A program made the position numbers and the translations under genes. The notes beneath the pieces are model-generated. The model was not told where the DNA came from, ran no database searches, and worked only from the letters and a program-made list of their open reading frames with translations. This document shows, in pieces, positions 51,608-63,580 of a stretch of DNA of 64,000 nt (positions within the stretch are counted from its first letter, which is position 1; each line of letters opens with the position of its first letter). The stretch covers positions 2,859,688-2,923,687 of the forward strand of contig OY829542.1 in the NCBI GenBank assembly GCA_963691705.1. Reading direction: 5' to 3'. The DNA is from Viola odorata. Its lineage: Eukaryota; Streptophyta; Magnoliopsida; Malpighiales; Violaceae.

Positions 51608-52818
51608 AGCGCCTTTGCGTAATTGGCCTCGAGGGGGGTCAGGATCAGGTCTATCGGCAACGGGTACCTGCAAGACGCCGAATAGGGTTTTCAGCATAGG
51701 AACTCCAACGGTCAAGTTAGTAATGGTACAGTGATTATACACAAGTCTATCGGTAAGTGAATAGTGTTTAGGTGCGTGGTCTAGAGGTCAATCGAGTGTT
51801 GGGAGAGTGTTTGGATAGTAACAGTGTATTCTTGGGTGTGTGTATGTGTATGTGAGAGAGAGGGGGGTGGGGTATTTGTAGGCCTTACCTGCCAAGTGGG
51901 TTGGACACATGTCACTAGGGTAGTGACAGTTCGTGGATGGGACACGTGTCGCTGGAGTACGGAGCCTGTAGGATGGACACCTGTCGCCAGGGCATTGGCA
52001 GTCTAGGCCACGTGTCTCTTTCTTGCCGACAGGCTATTAGTGCAGTATTAGGGGGACGATAGGGGTCACTGTTCCCGTGCCGTTTGACCACGATTGACTA
52101 TTTAACCCAGTTAAGTCCATTTGACCCTAGGGAAATGACCGTCGTACCCTCGACGTATGAACATGTATTATTATAAGTCCAACTAAAAATGAACCCGAGT
52201 GTTTACCAAAGCCTTTCCTCAATCTTCGCGAGCTTTCCTGGATCTTCGTGGGCTTTCCTTCATGGTTCTGGCCCAACTCTAGGGGCTAATCGTTCAAAGG
52301 CAAAAATTCCCATCCTAAATGCCGGACATGAGGTAATGATGGTAGGGGAGCGTGCGCACGCGCACTGACGTGGAGCACTCCCTTCCAACCGAAGTCAGCA
52401 CTGCAGTTGGGTTTGAAGGGACATGACACTTGGGTTCTCGAGCCGGTGACGTCCGTTGAAGTTGAAGAGATCTTGTCGGGCGTGAGGAAAATAAACTAAT
52501 GAGTTTATTTCTCCACGTGTAGGCCATCTATTGGTGGCTTGCCATCTGTCATCTTTTGATGGGGAGCCCGTTTGGCTTCTAGGGCACGATTTCTTGGGGT
52601 ATAAATAGTTTCTTTCTCCGCCATATCTTCTTTTCATCTTCTTTTCTATAATTCTTTATTCCTCTGAGATTTCCAGCCTTCCCTCTCCTTTCCTCTAAAA
52701 TTTCTCGTCCATACTCCGACCAGACTCCGGCTTCCAGTTGCTCTTCGACTGACCCAGGTACTAATCCACAATTCCTTTCACTCTACTCTTTCTACACATC
52801 TCTCTTCATCTCTTTCTT
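51608..52818 (+). promoter_or_regulatory. Leader/LTR-like region with TATA box before gag-like ORF
   Basis: This noncoding sequence has several ACACGTGTC / GGACAC.TGTC repeats (51905-52020), a likely TATA box TATAAATA at 52600-52607 and a pyrimidine-rich leader. The first ATG is 52819. It probably belongs to the LTR or leader of the decayed gypsy element; LTR ends were not identified. Confidence 0.45.
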
Positions 52819-53390
52819 CATGGCTACATCTTCTGCCGTTGCTGTGGGTGAGCCTGCAGGTCGACCCATGAGCCAAATCAAGGCTGGGTAGAGACTACGC
52901 CGTCGGTGCTGACCAATTACCACCGGTTGATGCAAGAGTTGGTTTCTTTCGAGGGGATACTGCCTGATTCCGACACCGTTAGCTTCAGTGAACCAGATGT
53001 CAGATTGAACAACCACTTTCTTGGGGATGACCGCATGCTATACACACGCATGTTCCAGTATGGGTTCTGTCAGCCGTTGCACAAGATGGTTGGCCGATTG
53101 TTGAAGGAGTATAGCATAAATCTGGTGCAGATCACGCTGAATTCTTGGGCCGCCATTTATTCGTTCACTCGGGTGTGCGATGAGAACAACATTCTGTCCC
53201 CCAGCCTCAATCTCCTGCGGTACTTCTTCCAACTGAACATTCAGAAAGGCTTGATCACTATTCGCCCCCGAAATTCTGACCCAACGGTGATCCGTTTACG
53301 CAAAATTTTAAGAAATTTAAGTTGTCGGTCTATAATTGGAAAAACCATTTCTTCATCGTTACGTTGTCGTTTGCTGAATGGCCATTAGGA
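52819..53390 (+). pseudogene. Gag-like 'putative gypsy-type transposon' domain remnant
   Basis: The ATG at 52819 opens a frame that stops after ~23 codons (TAG near 52890). The next frame, 52906-53388, carries ARMFQYGF-like (RMFQYGFCQPLH), LNSWAAIYSF and LLRYFFQLN. This resembles the plant domain often annotated as putative gypsy-type transposon (PF04195-like by pattern). It is frame-broken at both ends. Confidence 0.5.
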
Positions 53391-54309
53391 TTCAATCGGC
53401 ACATCACTGAGAAACACTGGATTAAGCTGACGGATCTGACTCTTAACGACATCAGATCAACTTTATGATGCAAACCTGAATCAAATGTCCTTTCCATCTT
53501 CAGATTCGGGAAGAAGTTGCTCCTCCATCACATTCTTGATTCTTGAGAGCCATAAGCCAATACTACTGCCACAAAATTAAAGTGAAATAATCCAAAAGCA
53601 TACAAAGGAAAAGGAAAAAATAGGAAAAGGGAGAAAATTTTCAAGGTGACACTATGCATCAACAAAATATGTAATGCACGTCAAAAACCAATATGGTCAA
53701 TTGTAAGCGGAGCAGTACCTACCTCCATTGAGCACACAGCATCAGCTGCAGCAGCAATAGTTGTTGTTGAATATCCAAAGGGTGCCAATCATCTCTTGCA
53801 GTTCCCTCAAAGTATCTCAAGTAAGCACGCAAAATAATAATACATCTGTCAAACTCTATAGCTTGGAACAAGGGAAATGACATGAAAAGACACAGTAATT
53901 AAAATCGATTGCAATCAAACCACAAAGACAAAATTTCAACTTCCAATCACAATTTCAAGGACGCAAACAGAAGCAAGTAATTGAAAGAATTTATAAATAG
54001 AAACCCTAATAAACAGAAGCAAGTAAGTACATTCGAATTGAGGAGGCTGCAACTAAGAGACAAGTCAATCCACCTCACCCTACGACGCCACTTGTGCATC
54101 ATCGCATCCATAGTCGAAAGCCCCCACATGTAAGAGGAGGGGGGCTCTTTGTTAGTCACCGACGAAATCCTTACACCATATTTATCGTGTATCGCGAAGT
54201 GGTATTAGCCATAAGACGACAACAACGTCTACCCATCACTTCCCCACCAGTGATCAATGCGACTATTTTGAGGAAATATCCTCACCTATATTGTAAATTC
54301 TATTAGATC
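53391..54309. other. No recognisable gene
   Basis: A-rich noncoding DNA. The segment 53715-53835 could be read as a small minus-strand exon with splice-like ends (GTAGGTA after it), or as part of a 63-codon plus-strand frame, but I recognise neither. It may be captured gene sequence or retrotransposon interior. Confidence 0.3.
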
Positions 54310-55148
54310 CACAACCATAACACCAACAAATGTCTCTTGCTGGCTATAACCATTGAGAGGTTACTCGAGGAAGGACATCTGGGAGAATTCACGGTCAGAG
54401 TGAAGCCCAACACCAGTAGAAAACCCCACAGTTTAATCAGAATGATCACGGGGATGATGAGCGAGCCAATCCCACAGAAGGAGGAGGGCGGGTGACTCCT
54501 TATGGAGGAATGTCCGGAGGAGGAGGCAATCAAAATAAAGACCTCAAGGGAAAAGGACCTTCCACTTTGAAAGGTAGTCTTAGACGAGTCGTGTTAATAA
54601 TTGCAAAAGGGTTGATGTCTCTAGATGATTTGGCGATAGGAACCAAGAGGGGCATTGAGGCGACGTACACCACCTTCGCGGTGAGCAAGGCTTCAAAAGA
54701 ACATATACTTGTGTTCTTTACAACAGAATACGAGATAGGTGTCAAGTTACCTTATAATGATGCATTGTTCATCGCACCGGTGATTGACAATTGTGATATT
54801 ATGCGATCATTTGTGGACAATGGTAGCTCCGTAAATTAAATGTCGATGAAGGCATTTGATGCAATCGGAGTGACGATTGATCGATTATTCACCATGAAAC
54901 AACCCATTTTCGGAGTAGATGGCAAATTGATTCCTGTGTTGGGATGTCTTTTCCTACCGATTCCATTCAAAGAAGACGACACTAGGAGAGTTGAGGAGCT
55001 ATTATTCATCGTGGTTGAATTGAACCTATCGTACAACACCATCCCGGGGAGACCATTCCTCAACGCTTTCAATATGTCAATGCACCAACATTGCTTAAAA
55101 CTCAAGTTTGGGTCCAACGAAGGAGTCGTGACCACATCTGGCAACTAG
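54310..55148 (+). pseudogene. Gag end and aspartic protease remnant (gypsy)
   Basis: The frames 54492-54839 and 54840-55148 are contiguous apart from a TAA. They read YNDALFIAPVID, then FVDNGSSVN at the protease active site (a DNG in place of the expected DTG/DSG), then LPIPFKEDDTRRVEELLFIV and GRPFLNAFNMSMHQHCLKLKF. This is the layout of Tat-group gag-protease junctions. The active site is mutated and a stop follows it, so it is not functional. Confidence 0.65.
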
Positions 55149-55701
55149 AAGATACCTAGAGAATGCTATGAGGCGATGATAAAGGGAGAGGCAAATCCTA
55201 ATATTTGTGGTGGAAGATAGAGCAGAAGAAGAGAGAAGGACATAACTGGTAGATGTGATGAAAAAGATACCAGTGGAAAGAGAGCTAGATGGCCATTTCC
55301 TGCTGGGGGAAACATCAATGAGGAAGAGAACAAGCAATTGGCAGAACTGTTGACTGAGTGCAAGGCAGAGTTCGCGTGGAACCCCACAGACATTGTAAGC
55401 ATCAGTAGGGATGTGGCAGGGCATAAGCTTAGTGTGGACCCAGTCGTTAAACCAGCGCGACAGAAGCTGAGGTCTTTAAACAAGAACAAAAGGTTGGCCA
55501 TAGAGACAGAGGTGACCAAGTTAAATTAGGTGGAGTTCATTAGGCACATGAAATTCACAAAATGGTTGACCAATCCAGTATTGGTCCCCAAGCCCAACAG
55601 TGAATGAAGAATATTCATCGACTTCACAACACTCAATGAGGGATGCTCTAAAGATAAATATCTTTTGCCCAAAGACGGTCAACTGGTTGACTTAACGGTA
55701 G
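55149..55701 (+). pseudogene. RT N-terminal remnant (gypsy)
   Basis: The frame at 55338-55529 (ELLTECKAEFAWNPTDI) is the start of the RT region. Later pieces read FTKWLTNPVLVPK and RIFIDFTTLNEGC, followed by LPKDGQLVD. It breaks off at 55701, where a solo LTR is inserted, and resumes at 57291. Confidence 0.65.
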
Positions 55702-57290
55702 TGATTGACGTCTATTTCCATACATTTTTACCATCTTAAACTACCTTGTTTATGGTGAAAATGGCGCCTTTCACGTCAATCTATCTGCTTTTAAAGGAAA
55801 TGAAGGAAATATCAGCTTTCAGCACAAACTAACAATCTTAGGCGCAGTCTTGCCTAAGACTGCCGATCTAAAGACGTGAAGAGCTAGGAGTCTTGGAACG
55901 CTATTGCTGGAGTGTGGATGACAGCTGGATTTGCACTGGAGAAAAAATGGAGAAAAGCTATCTCCGGAGTGAAAATCAGACAAACGACCAATCTTAGCTA
56001 AGATTGCCAAGATTACCAAGAAACGTTATGTGCTAGGAGTCACAGGATTTTGAGCTAAAAGAGTAGATTTGACAGCTGGAGACAGATCAGACGTGATCCA
56101 AGATTGCATCCTTTAAGGATTATCCTCTATTTGAACAAACAAAATCTATTTCTAGTTGTATTTTATTTTATTTCGAATTTGAATAATGTTATCTTTATCT
56201 TTTGAAGTTTTGAATTTGGAAAGGAATGTGATTGGTGGGGACTCTAACCTTGTTAAAGGTTAGGGAAGGCTGTCAATTAGGGGATCTTCCTTCTTCCAAC
56301 TTCTGGTTCTTGTAAAAACGCTTGCTGCGAATTCTCTTTGAATTTCGCATTTAATTCTATTTCATGTTCTTCAATTATTTCTTTTCTTCTTTGATTAATA
56401 TGTCTAGTAGCTAAACACCAAATTCTTGGTAAGGGTTGAGTGAGCGTTCTTGTGATTCGTGAGACCGGTCGTTCTTATTATCCTCTCGTTCATAATCAAT
56501 TCAAGTTCTGTTTTAACAAACCGGCTCTCGTCTAGGCTAAGATTTGATCGATCTTAGGCAAGACGACTGATTTGTAGCCAGTCACAAAGGGGACGAGCGA
56601 AACCGGAGTGACGAAGTAGGCAGCTAACCTCGCGGGGGTTAGTGAACTTGAATCGATATAGGCCTAACCAAACTGACAATCTAGGGCTCCGAGTTAGGAG
56701 TAACTTGGCCTAGACTCTGCCTTTCCCTACGTCATTGAGAAAACGCATGTGCCTCAAGCCAGCAGCCAATTGGATAAACCCTTTAACCAGCAAGGTGTCC
56801 ACTGGCCAGGATCACTAGGAAAGGGGGTACCCTCCAAGTGATTTGAATAGGAGGAAGGTAGGATTGGAAAGGGGTTCCTCCCAATCTATAGCAGAGTTAT
56901 GAAAGAGAAGGAGAAAAATCTAAAGGTCGATGATCGATTAAATAAGGAATGCGCTCACAAATTCACCCTTACCGGGAGTTTACCTCACAACAGTTCACAA
57001 CCAATCTCAAGCACCAATCTTAGCTAAGATTCATTTCCGCCTAAGATTGCTTCCTTTTATTTTATTATTGCTTGTTCTCTTTTATGCTTGTTTATCTTAA
57101 CTACAGGAACAAAAACCCCTCAACTCCAGTGACGAGGAAGTCGAGTCAAGACTACAAAACCCCAACAAGATCTCTGTGGATGAACCTCTTATCATGACCT
57201 ACGAGTCCCTTGAGGACGAGTGAGAAGTTGTATTCCTACCCATTTCTATCTTTTTTTACAACTAAATTTGATGCCCTCGACACGCAATCA
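55702..57290. mobile_element. Solo LTR (1589 bp), family not assigned
   Basis: Starts TGATTG and ends CAATCA, with a perfect TSD GGTAG at 55697-55701 and 57291-57295, splitting the RT remnant between consecutive codons. There is no primer site, coding region or second LTR, hence solo. The sequence is distinct from elements A-C, with several CTTAGGC/GCCTAAGA palindromic words (55840-55865, 56560-56575, 57025-57050). Confidence 0.88.
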
Positions 57291-57295
57291 GGTAG

Positions 57296-58203
57296 GATAC
57301 AAATTTCTTAGCTCGTTGGATGCTAACTCAAGATACCATCAAATCCTGATGGCCAAAATAGACAAAGAGAACACCTTTTTTGTTACCCTGTCAAGAACAT
57401 ACTGCTATACCAACATACCAACATGCCATTTGGGCTGAAAAATACAGGGGCAACATTTAAGAGGACCTAGAACAAGATATTTAAGAATCAAATAGGGAGA
57501 AATCTTGAGGTGTATGTAGACAATATGCTAGTCAAGAGCACGAGCTTTGATTAACACTTGAAAGATCTAGAAGAAACCTAGGCGTTATGAGAGCTTACGG
57601 GACGAAGCTGAACCCTAAGAAATGATCTTTTACTTTTAGAACCGGTAAGTTCTTAGGGTGAAATTGAGCCTAACCCTTAAAATTTGTTGGTTATCCTAGA
57701 GATGCCATCACCAAGAATAAGAAAGAGGTCCAATGACTAACAATAAGACTATAGCCCTTAGTAGGTTCATATCGAAGCAAGGACAGAAATGTCTTCCTTT
57801 TTTCAGAGTTATTAGAAAGCAAGCCCCTTTTGGTTGGATGATGGTTGTGAGAAAAGTCTTCCAAGTGTTGAAGAGTTACTTGTCAACAAGCTTATTACTT
57901 GTAAGGCCACAAGAGATAGAAGACATATTCCTACACTTAGGGATAACATATGAGATTGTTAGCACTATGCTAGTGCGGAATGAGGAGGGAAGTCACAAGC
58001 CCATTTATTTCATTAGCAAAATATTGAGAGGCCCGAAAGCTAGATACAACAGGATTGAAAATTCCATCTTTGGGAAATTTTCTAATGAAATAAATGGGCT
58101 TGTGACTATATTGGAACACATATCATGGTTCTACTAGCCAACCATGAGGAAAGACTGTGCATAGTATGTGCAAACGTGCTATAGATGTCAACACTATGCC
58201 AAG
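57296..58203 (+). pseudogene. RT C-terminal and RNase H remnant (gypsy)
   Basis: Frame 57220-57438 includes FLSSLDANSRYHQILM, the RT motif that continues the part at 55701. At about 57510 the catalytic box reads YVDN instead of YVDD. Frame 57733-58137 carries an RNase H-like part (MLVRNEEGSHKPIYFISK). Multiple stops and frame changes show it is dead. Confidence 0.65.
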
Positions 58204-58208
58204 TTCCA

Positions 58209-59939
58209 TGATAGCATGTTTTTATGCATGATTTTCTCTCCATTTTCTCCCCTTTTTAAGGCATGATTCCGCTAATTTACCCTTGTTTCCATTACTATTG
58301 CAGATTTAGGCCTAAAATGGGAGTTTATGCGAAAAGATGCATTTCTGGACCATTTTGTGCAGTTTTTGAGCTTCAAGACCCAGAGTCGAGGTCCCGAGTC
58401 CGAACCAGCGTTCAAGGTCCCGAATCGGATTCCCAGTTCGGGACCCCGAAGGGCAAAGGATGTCATTTCCACGTGTCATCCCACCTAAAACGCCCATGTG
58501 ACTCCTCTGACACTGTTCCTGCGCTCTGCACTGATTACCAAACACCCACCGAACTGACCAGTTCAGCCTCGAGCTCAGTCCAGACCTGCCCAAAGCTGGA
58601 AAAATCAGACAGCTTTATGCTTTTCCAGCTTTGTGCTTTAAGGAACATGGATCCACTTTCTTAGGCTTTCAATTAATGCATTTTGTCCCTAGTTTTAGGC
58701 TGAAGATATTTTGTGCTTAAGGCTCTACTATATAAAGGGCATCTAGGATTAGTTTAGATCATCTTTTTTCCTAGCTTTTAATCACTTAGCATAATTTAGA
58801 AGTAGCTTAGACTTCTCTCTAGTTTCTCTCTCTAGCCATTGTTAGCTTCTTCAACATTGCTGCCGAGCTATAAACGGAATTTTAGTAACAAGTTTTCTTC
58901 CCTTCATCTATTTATTTACTTGTTATGCTTTCTTTAATCGTTATTTGTTTATCCTTAAGTATGAGTAGCTAAATTCCTAGTTCTTGGCAAGGCTGATTCA
59001 AGGGTTGCCAGGGCAGATTCGAGGCCTTAATGTGCTTAAAATATTCTTGATGCTATATTCAACTATTCATCGGTTTAATTATAACTTTGCATGATTTAAT
59101 TTGAGGCTTGATCAACTGATAATTATCTTGTGTAAAGGCTGCCATTTATGTGATGAATACGGAAGGAAAATTGCATGAGTAAGTAGGCGTCTATTTAGTC
59201 TTGACTGTGTCAAAGTGGTCTTGAATAGATAGGTTGGGTAGTTGATTAGGGCTGGGTCACGAGCCTGACAAACTGAGGGACTTTAGCTCTAGATCTGTCT
59301 TCTCTTAGCTTCATGGGCAGTTTGAGTATGGCCCTCCCGCATTCATGCCTGGAGGGATGGCAAACTGTCAAGACTACCTCATATGTGGAAACGGGGGGTA
59401 GTTTCTCTTAAGAGAAAAGCAGGGGATATCCGAGGAATCTGGTCCCCATGTCATTTCTATGACATCTCGAATGGAATACCCTTGAGCTGATGACGATCTG
59501 GTCCCGAATGCAACCCAGAATGCCTTTGCCGAGAACACTTCCTCCATCTGATTATTCGTGCTTATTTCACTCTTGATCTATTTCACGCCTGCGTTGATAC
59601 TTCTGCATCTGTTTCTGATTTGTTTTATTATTTCTGGAATTATTTGCTTACTTGCTTTATTTTATCATTCGGGACTCCCGAATTGACACCTCGGGACCCC
59701 GAATACTGCTTTCCTAGATAAAAATTGTTAGCTCCCAAAATCTGCCTTGGCCAACTCGTTTGGCCAAGAAAAACCCCCCCCAAGTGTTACCCTTTGTGCC
59801 TTTGTCCCCCGAATACATTCACGACCATAAATCAGTTTCTCACAATCCCTGTGTTCGACCCTGACTACCACTGTACACTTTATCTCTTGTGCACACACGT
59901 TTTCAGGCACTATAAATTTATGTATTTGATTGACGATCA
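58209..59939 (+). mobile_element. Solo Athila-type LTR, close to element C
   Basis: 1731 bp, TGATAGC to GACGATCA, with a perfect TSD TTCCA at 58204-58208 and 59940-59944. It is inserted between RNase H and integrase of the decayed gypsy element. The first ~800 bp and last ~480 bp are almost identical to the LTRs of C, but 59010-59230 differs at about 20 positions. Confidence 0.94.
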
Positions 59940-59944
59940 TTCCA

Positions 59945-60549
59945 ATTAAGACAGACAACATAAATCTCTCATATGGTGTCACCGTGTCCTTTCACTATGT
60001 AAAGGATAGATATCATTGGGTCACTCTCAACTGCAAAGCTGCAAAATAAATTTGTTATTGTCGTTGTGGATTACTTCACAAAGTGGGTAGAAAAAGAGAC
60101 CTTATTAGAAATCACAAACAAGAACTTTTGGAAATTCCTGCTCCATCTGGTCATCATGCATTTCTGGATTCCTAGGATCCTCGTTAGTGACAATGAGACT
60201 TAATTCATCACCGAACTGTTTGCTAAGCGGTGCGAGGAACTCCAAGTAGAGCAAAGATTCAACTCTGTAGCTCATCGTCAAACCAACGGGCAAATCGAGG
60301 TAACAAATAGAATGCTCCTCTATAGCTTAAAGAAGAATCTCATCGGAACAAATGACACCTGAGCGAAAGAGCTCTCTTATGGGTCTACCGAATGATAAAG
60401 CAGGCTTCAACAAGAGAGAATCCTTTGCTATGACCTACGGTACGGAAAAGGTAACCTCGGTGGAGATAGGCACCTACAGCCTGAGAGTCAAGTATATAAA
60501 CATTGAGAGGAACAAAGAGTTGTTGAAGCTAACTTAGACCTGCTACTAG
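59945..60549 (+). pseudogene. Integrase core remnant (gypsy)
   Basis: Frame-broken plus-strand sequence with NKFVIVVVDYFTKWVE (near 60045-60090), LVSDNET and VAHRQTNGQIEVTNRM (60270-60312), the pattern of the integrase catalytic core around the second Asp and the Glu. It stops at TGCTACTAG (60541-60549), where a palindromic block is inserted, and resumes at 62290. Confidence 0.65.
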
Positions 60550-62289
60550 GGGTGGCAAAAATACTTTGTTTTACCCAAAAAATGTAGATTTTGACAAAAT
60601 TTGACTATGAGACTCGATTTTGACTGTATATATTGATTTTATCGTTTAGGCTCGGGTTTGACCATTAAGGCTCGGGTTTTATCGTTTAGGCTCGGTTTTG
60701 GCCGTTTTGGCTCGAGTTTGGCCGTTTAGGCACAAGTATGACCATTTAGGCACGAGTTTGACCATGTAGGCTTGGGATTGACCGTTTAGGCTCAGGTTTG
60801 GCCATTTAGGCTCATTTGTTTACTGTTTTGGCTCGTTTTTAACTATTTTCGTTCATTTTTTACCATTTTGGCTCATTTTTTACCGTTTTTGCTGGTTTTT
60901 TACCATTTTGGCTCATTTTTTTCCGTCTTTGCTCGATTTTAGTTATTTTGGCTCATTTTTTACCATCTTGGCTCATTTTATACTATTTTTGCTCGATTTT
61001 TAATGCTTTGGCTAGTTTTTTACCGTTTTGGCTCATTTTTACCATTTTGGCTAATTTTTTACCGTCTTGGCTCATTCTTTACTATTTTTGTTTAATTTTT
61101 ATCATTTTTGCTCGGTTTATACTGTTTTGGCTTGTTTTGGCTCATTTTTTACTATTTTCGCTCGATTTTCATCAATTTGGCTCATTTTTTACCATCTTGG
61201 CTAATTTTTTTTACCGTTTTGGCTCATTTTTTACCGTCTTCACTCGTTTTACATCATTTTGGCTTTTTTTCATCAATGGTACAAAACGAGCCAAGATGCC
61301 AAAATGATGAAAAATGAGCGAAGACGGTCAAAAGAGAGCCAAAATGGTAAAAATGAGACAAAATAGTAAAAAAAGAGTCAAGATGGTAAAAAATGAGCAC
61401 ATACAGTAACAAATTAGCCAAAATGCTAAAAAATTGAGCCAAAATGGTAAAAATTGAGCCAAAACAGTAAAAAATGAACCGAGATGGTAAAAAAATGAGA
61501 CAAAATGATGAAAATTGAGCAAAAATGGTAAAAAATGAGCTAAGACGGTAAAAATGAGCAAAAATAGTAAAAAAATAAGGCAAAATGGTTAAAAATAAAC
61601 CAAAACAGTAAAAATGAGCCAAAATAGTAAAAAATGAGCCAATATGGTAAAAAATGAGCCAAGACGGTAAAAAATGAGCCAAAATGGTAAAAGATGAGCC
61701 AAAACGGTAAAAAACTAGCCAAAACTATAACAATAGAGCCAAAACAGTAAAAAACGAGCCAAGATGGTAAAAAAATGAGTCAAGATGGTAAAAAATGAGC
61801 AAAAATGATTAAAAACCAGCGAAGACGGTAAAAAATGAGCCAAAATGGTAAATAAATGAGCCAGAATAGTAAAAATGAGCTAAGATGGTAAAAAACGAGC
61901 CAAGGTGGTAAAAAAATGTGCCAAAATGATGAAAAATGAGCGAAGACGGGGCCGGGCCGGGTGGGCCGAGTCTACGGGTCTCGAGTCGGGTCGGATGGGC
62001 CTGGTCCATGGGTCCTGGGTCCGGGTTGGGTCCATGGGTCTCGGGATAATTGACACCCCTATAAGTGAGTACGAGATTAATGGGTATAATGGGTATACCC
62101 ATGTCCAAACCCAATTAAACTCATTTATTTTATTTTAAATGGGTACATACTCATTTCTACCAATTTATTTTATTTTAAATGGGTGCATACTCATTTCTAT
62201 CCATTTAAAAATTACATTGAACCCATATAACATCCATACCCATTTAAGTTAGTTGGGTATGGATGTATGATTGGGTATTAGTAGATTTT
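60550..62289. repeat. 1.7-kb palindromic block of degenerate ~20-bp repeats inserted in integrase
   Basis: Positions 60630-61260 consist of many variants of TTTTGGCTCATTTTTTACCA; 61290-61950 are the inverted equivalent (AAAATGGTAAAAAATGAGCC), so the whole can fold back. It is flanked by the 9-bp repeat TGCTACTAG (60541-60549 and 62290-62298), a TSD of 8 or 9 bp. hAT-like end words TAGGGGTGGCAA (60547) and TTGACACCCCTA (62050-62061) lie at the left edge and before a further ~230-bp GGGTATACCC-rich part. Frames read across it are repeat artefacts. Confidence 0.7.
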
Positions 62290-62470
62290 TGCTACTAGAA
62301 GAAGCTCATGAAGAAATTGCAGCACAAAACCTCCTTTACAAGAGAAGGAAGGCAAAATACCACGACCATAGGGTCAAGGAACGATTATTCAAGGTGAGAG
62401 ATTTGGTCTTGAGAAGGGATGTTGCGGGAGAAAAAAATCCTCAAATTATTTGTGTATACTACACTGTATA
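62290..62470 (+). pseudogene. Integrase C-terminal remnant (gypsy)
   Basis: LLEEAHEEIAAQNLLYKRR, then RVKERLFKVRDLVLRRDV, a pattern typical of the end of gypsy integrase. It continues 60549 after the palindromic block in matching sequence context (GACCTGCTACTAG / TGCTACTAGAAGAAG). Confidence 0.7.
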
Positions 62471-62517
62471 AAATAAGAAACACACTATATTATAGTTCCG
62501 GTTTTCCTAGTTCGTAG

Positions 62518-63521
62518 TGTTGGCCCAAGGGCTCATTAAATCTTGTTTTGATGAATTAAGGACACACAAATTAATTAATATACTAACGCAATTTTAAGTT
62601 AAAGTATTTGTAGTTTGCGACGAGACAACAAAAAGAAGCAACGAATCAATTATCGCAAGCTCGAAGAATCAAGTGTATATTAGAGCAAATTAAACGTGTA
62701 AGTATGTTTCTAATTAGCACTTGATTTATGTTCGATAATACCTCAAGAGAAAGTGTCAAAAGATTTAAAAATAAGTATTTTTGTATTTAATACATAACGG
62801 CTAGTATTTTTGTATTAAATACATAACGGCTAGTATTTGGTATTAAATACATAACGGCTAGTTTTTTCAAATTCATAACGGCTAGTTTTTGGCTCTTATA
62901 AATACTCATCTAATATGAGTTTGTAAGAACAACAATTTTTACAAACAAGAAAGCATTTACAAGTTCCACATATACAAATTACATTTACAAACTCTCTTAA
63001 TCAAAGTTTTACAACGCAAGCTTCACATATCGGTTTTCAACCATTCTTGCGTCTTTCAATTCGAGTTTGGATCGCTTTCTTCTTGAGGTAATATTGTTCA
63101 TTTATTGGTGTTGATTATTAAATCATACATAGTTTATTTGTACACAAATTTGTGTTGCCATTTCCCAATTCTCTTGTCAAGTTTATTGATTGTGATAGGT
63201 TGTGATTGAGCCCGGAAAAATCACTTGTAAGGTTTATTGGTTGAGCCCGCAAAAACCAAGGTGTAAGGTTTATTGGTTGAGCCCGCAAAAACCAAGGTGT
63301 AAGGTTTGAGTTGAACCCGTAAAAACTCAAGGTAAATAACGAAGTGTTCGTTATTCAAAATCCTAAGGGTGAAGCTCTTAGGTAGTGGAGTACAATTCAT
63401 TGAGGAATTGGAACCACTATAACTCCTTGTGTTTTTACTTTCTATTTCCGCACTCTTAATTCCTTACTCTTTGTGTTAAGATTTTATTTGCCTATTCACC
63501 CCCCCTCTAGGCCGTTTATCA
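62518..63521 (+). repeat. 5' LTR of a Copia element
   Basis: It starts TGTTGGCCCAAGGGCTC and ends GGCCGTTTATCA, 1004 bp, with a primer site three bases on. TATA-like CTTATAAATAC is at about 62896. CATAACGGCTAG-type repeats occur four times in U3 (62793, 62822, 62850, 62874). A ~38-bp repeat with TTGAGCCCGCAAAAACCAAG (63205-63335) lies further on. The 3' LTR is outside the window. Confidence 0.8.
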
Positions 63522-63523
63522 AT

Positions 63524-63535
63524 TGGTAGCGGAGC
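63524..63535 (+). other. Primer binding site of Copia element
   Basis: TGGTAGCGGAGC resembles the initiator tRNA-Met site of plant Copia elements (TGGTATCAGAGC) with three differences. Confidence 0.7.
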
Positions 63536-63580
63536 AAGGTACTTGTTTTGTAGGTTTAATCACCTCAAGTAAAAGATCAA

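Larger units (their letters stand above)
49408..62517 (+). mobile_element. Decayed Ty3/gypsy element, Tat-like, multiply interrupted
   Basis: Remnants in order: possible LTR/leader (49408-49437 and 51608-52818), gag-like domain (52819-53390), gag end and protease (54310-55148), RT (55149-57730 around a solo LTR), RNase H (57733-58208), integrase (59940-60548 and 62289-62470). All lie on the plus strand in the right order for one element. The left boundary is where intron 1 of cyanoalanine synthase copy 3 stops matching copy 2; the right end was not found. It may include more than one element. Confidence 0.5.

Noticed and set aside
53646..53837. 63-codon ORF as a gene
   Set aside because: Short, no recognised domain. 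A possible minus-strand exon in the same place is equally weak.
60948..61307. 119-codon hydrophobic ORF resembling a membrane protein
   Set aside because: Phe/Leu-rich translation of the TTTTGGCTCATTTTT repeats; not conserved protein.
60600..61950. CRISPR-like or satellite array
   Set aside because: Repeats are degenerate, have no spacers and are arranged as an inverted repeat in a plant genome. A foldback element fits better.
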